Of a stretch of DNA of 34,707 nt, positions 34,467 through 34,707 are shown one piece after another. The stretch is from an uncultured Clostridia bacterium (GTDB lineage: Bacteria > Bacillota > Clostridia > TANB77 > CAG-508). The DNA lies in contig CALYAE010000094.1 in NCBI GenBank assembly GCA_944393435.1, positions 1 to 34,707 on the forward strand, given 5' to 3'. The notes below the pieces were generated by a model. That model was not told the origin of the DNA. It worked only from the letters and a program-made list of their open reading frames with translations, and ran no database searches. The position numbers were made by a program, and so were the translations under genes. Positions within the stretch are counted from its first letter, which is position 1, and every line of letters begins with the position of its first letter.

Positions 34467-34707
34467 TTATCTACGTCTTCTAGAATTGATTAAAACCGTT
34501 CTTAGTTTTTCTAAGTCTTCTAGTGTTTTTTCCGCTCCTCTTGCAACACTCTCTAATGGATTTTCTGCAATATAAACTGGCATTTGTGTTTTTTCTGCTA
34601 AAAGTTTATCTAAGTTTTGAATTAGGGCTCCTCCACCTGCTAGTACAATTCCTTTTTCCATAATGTCAGAAGCAAGTTCTGGTGGTGTTTTTTCTAAGGT
34701 TTGTTTT
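34467..34707 (-). CDS. mreB: Actin-like cell shape protein MreB, C-terminal 80 residues (partial)
   Basis: The final part of MreB; the gene continues beyond the window edge. The visible protein reads [20 protein letters not shown], the nucleotide-binding phosphate-2/adenosine region of the actin fold. It continues [20 protein letters not shown] with the conserved [11 protein letters not shown], ending [12 protein letters not shown]. It heads the mreB-mreC-mreD-mrdA-minC run. An internal ATG near 34661 is not the start, because the frame is open to the edge. Confidence 0.96.
   Translation of the reverse strand, partial: KQTLEKTPPELASDIMEKGIVLAGGGALIQNLDKLLAEKTQMPVYIAENPLESVARGAEKTLEDLEKLRTVLINSRRRR

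Overview
This looks like a chromosomal segment from a very AT-rich, spore-forming Firmicute of the class Clostridia, probably an uncultured gut lineage. The support is SpoIIE, an mreBCD-mrdA-minC order, strong GGAGG-type ribosome sites, some TTG starts, sigma-A promoters of TTGACA/TATAAT type, and very large SdrD_B/DUF11 surface proteins ending in a membrane helix plus IKKKVL. Species cannot be fixed from the sequence alone. There is no transposase, phage gene, tRNA, rRNA or CRISPR array.

Layout. 1-1416 is the start of rpoB (minus strand), behind its own strong promoter and a leader with a terminator-like hairpin. 1798-4599 is a two-component system. 4791-5930 encodes an AI-2E-type membrane permease, 6008-6769 exonuclease III, and 6935-7939 a G5/SleB-like wall hydrolase. 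The last two genes stop at the edge of a GGGACGTTCC-type palindromic repeat. 8260-9797 (plus) is lemA-htpX. 9833-13889 (minus) runs WG-repeat protein, unknown tail-anchored protein, acpS, tatD. 14020-18732 (minus) is spoIIE followed by an overlapping gene for a large prepilin-like FN3/Ig protein. 19016-29208 (minus) is a two-gene operon for 1,680- and 1,715-residue surface proteins. 29623-30538 (plus) holds three small conserved genes, the first only 54 codons. 30531-34707 (minus) is the cell-shape operon mreB-mreC-mreD-mrdA-minC.

Theme. Most of the window serves the cell envelope: elongasome, wall hydrolase, membrane protease, surface adhesin-like proteins, a pilin-like protein and SpoIIE. 

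Most interesting signal. The last ~190 bases of the prepilin-like gene are about 50% GC in an AT-rich gene. They are built largely of NNC codons inside a YWLASR...SNSxxGLRP (DUF6273/C-type-lectin-like) tail. This is what a variable region of a diversity-generating retroelement (DGR) looks like after adenine mutagenesis of AAC codons. No reverse transcriptase or template repeat is visible here, so the engine would have to act in trans. The same gene seems to begin at a non-standard ATA or ATT codon overlapping the end of spoIIE.

Caution. Four genes (histidine kinase, tatD, the prepilin-like gene and mrdA) are each broken by one single-base indel. Because tatD and mrdA are housekeeping genes, assembly or read error is the leading explanation, though mrdA also carries a slippery heptamer at the break.
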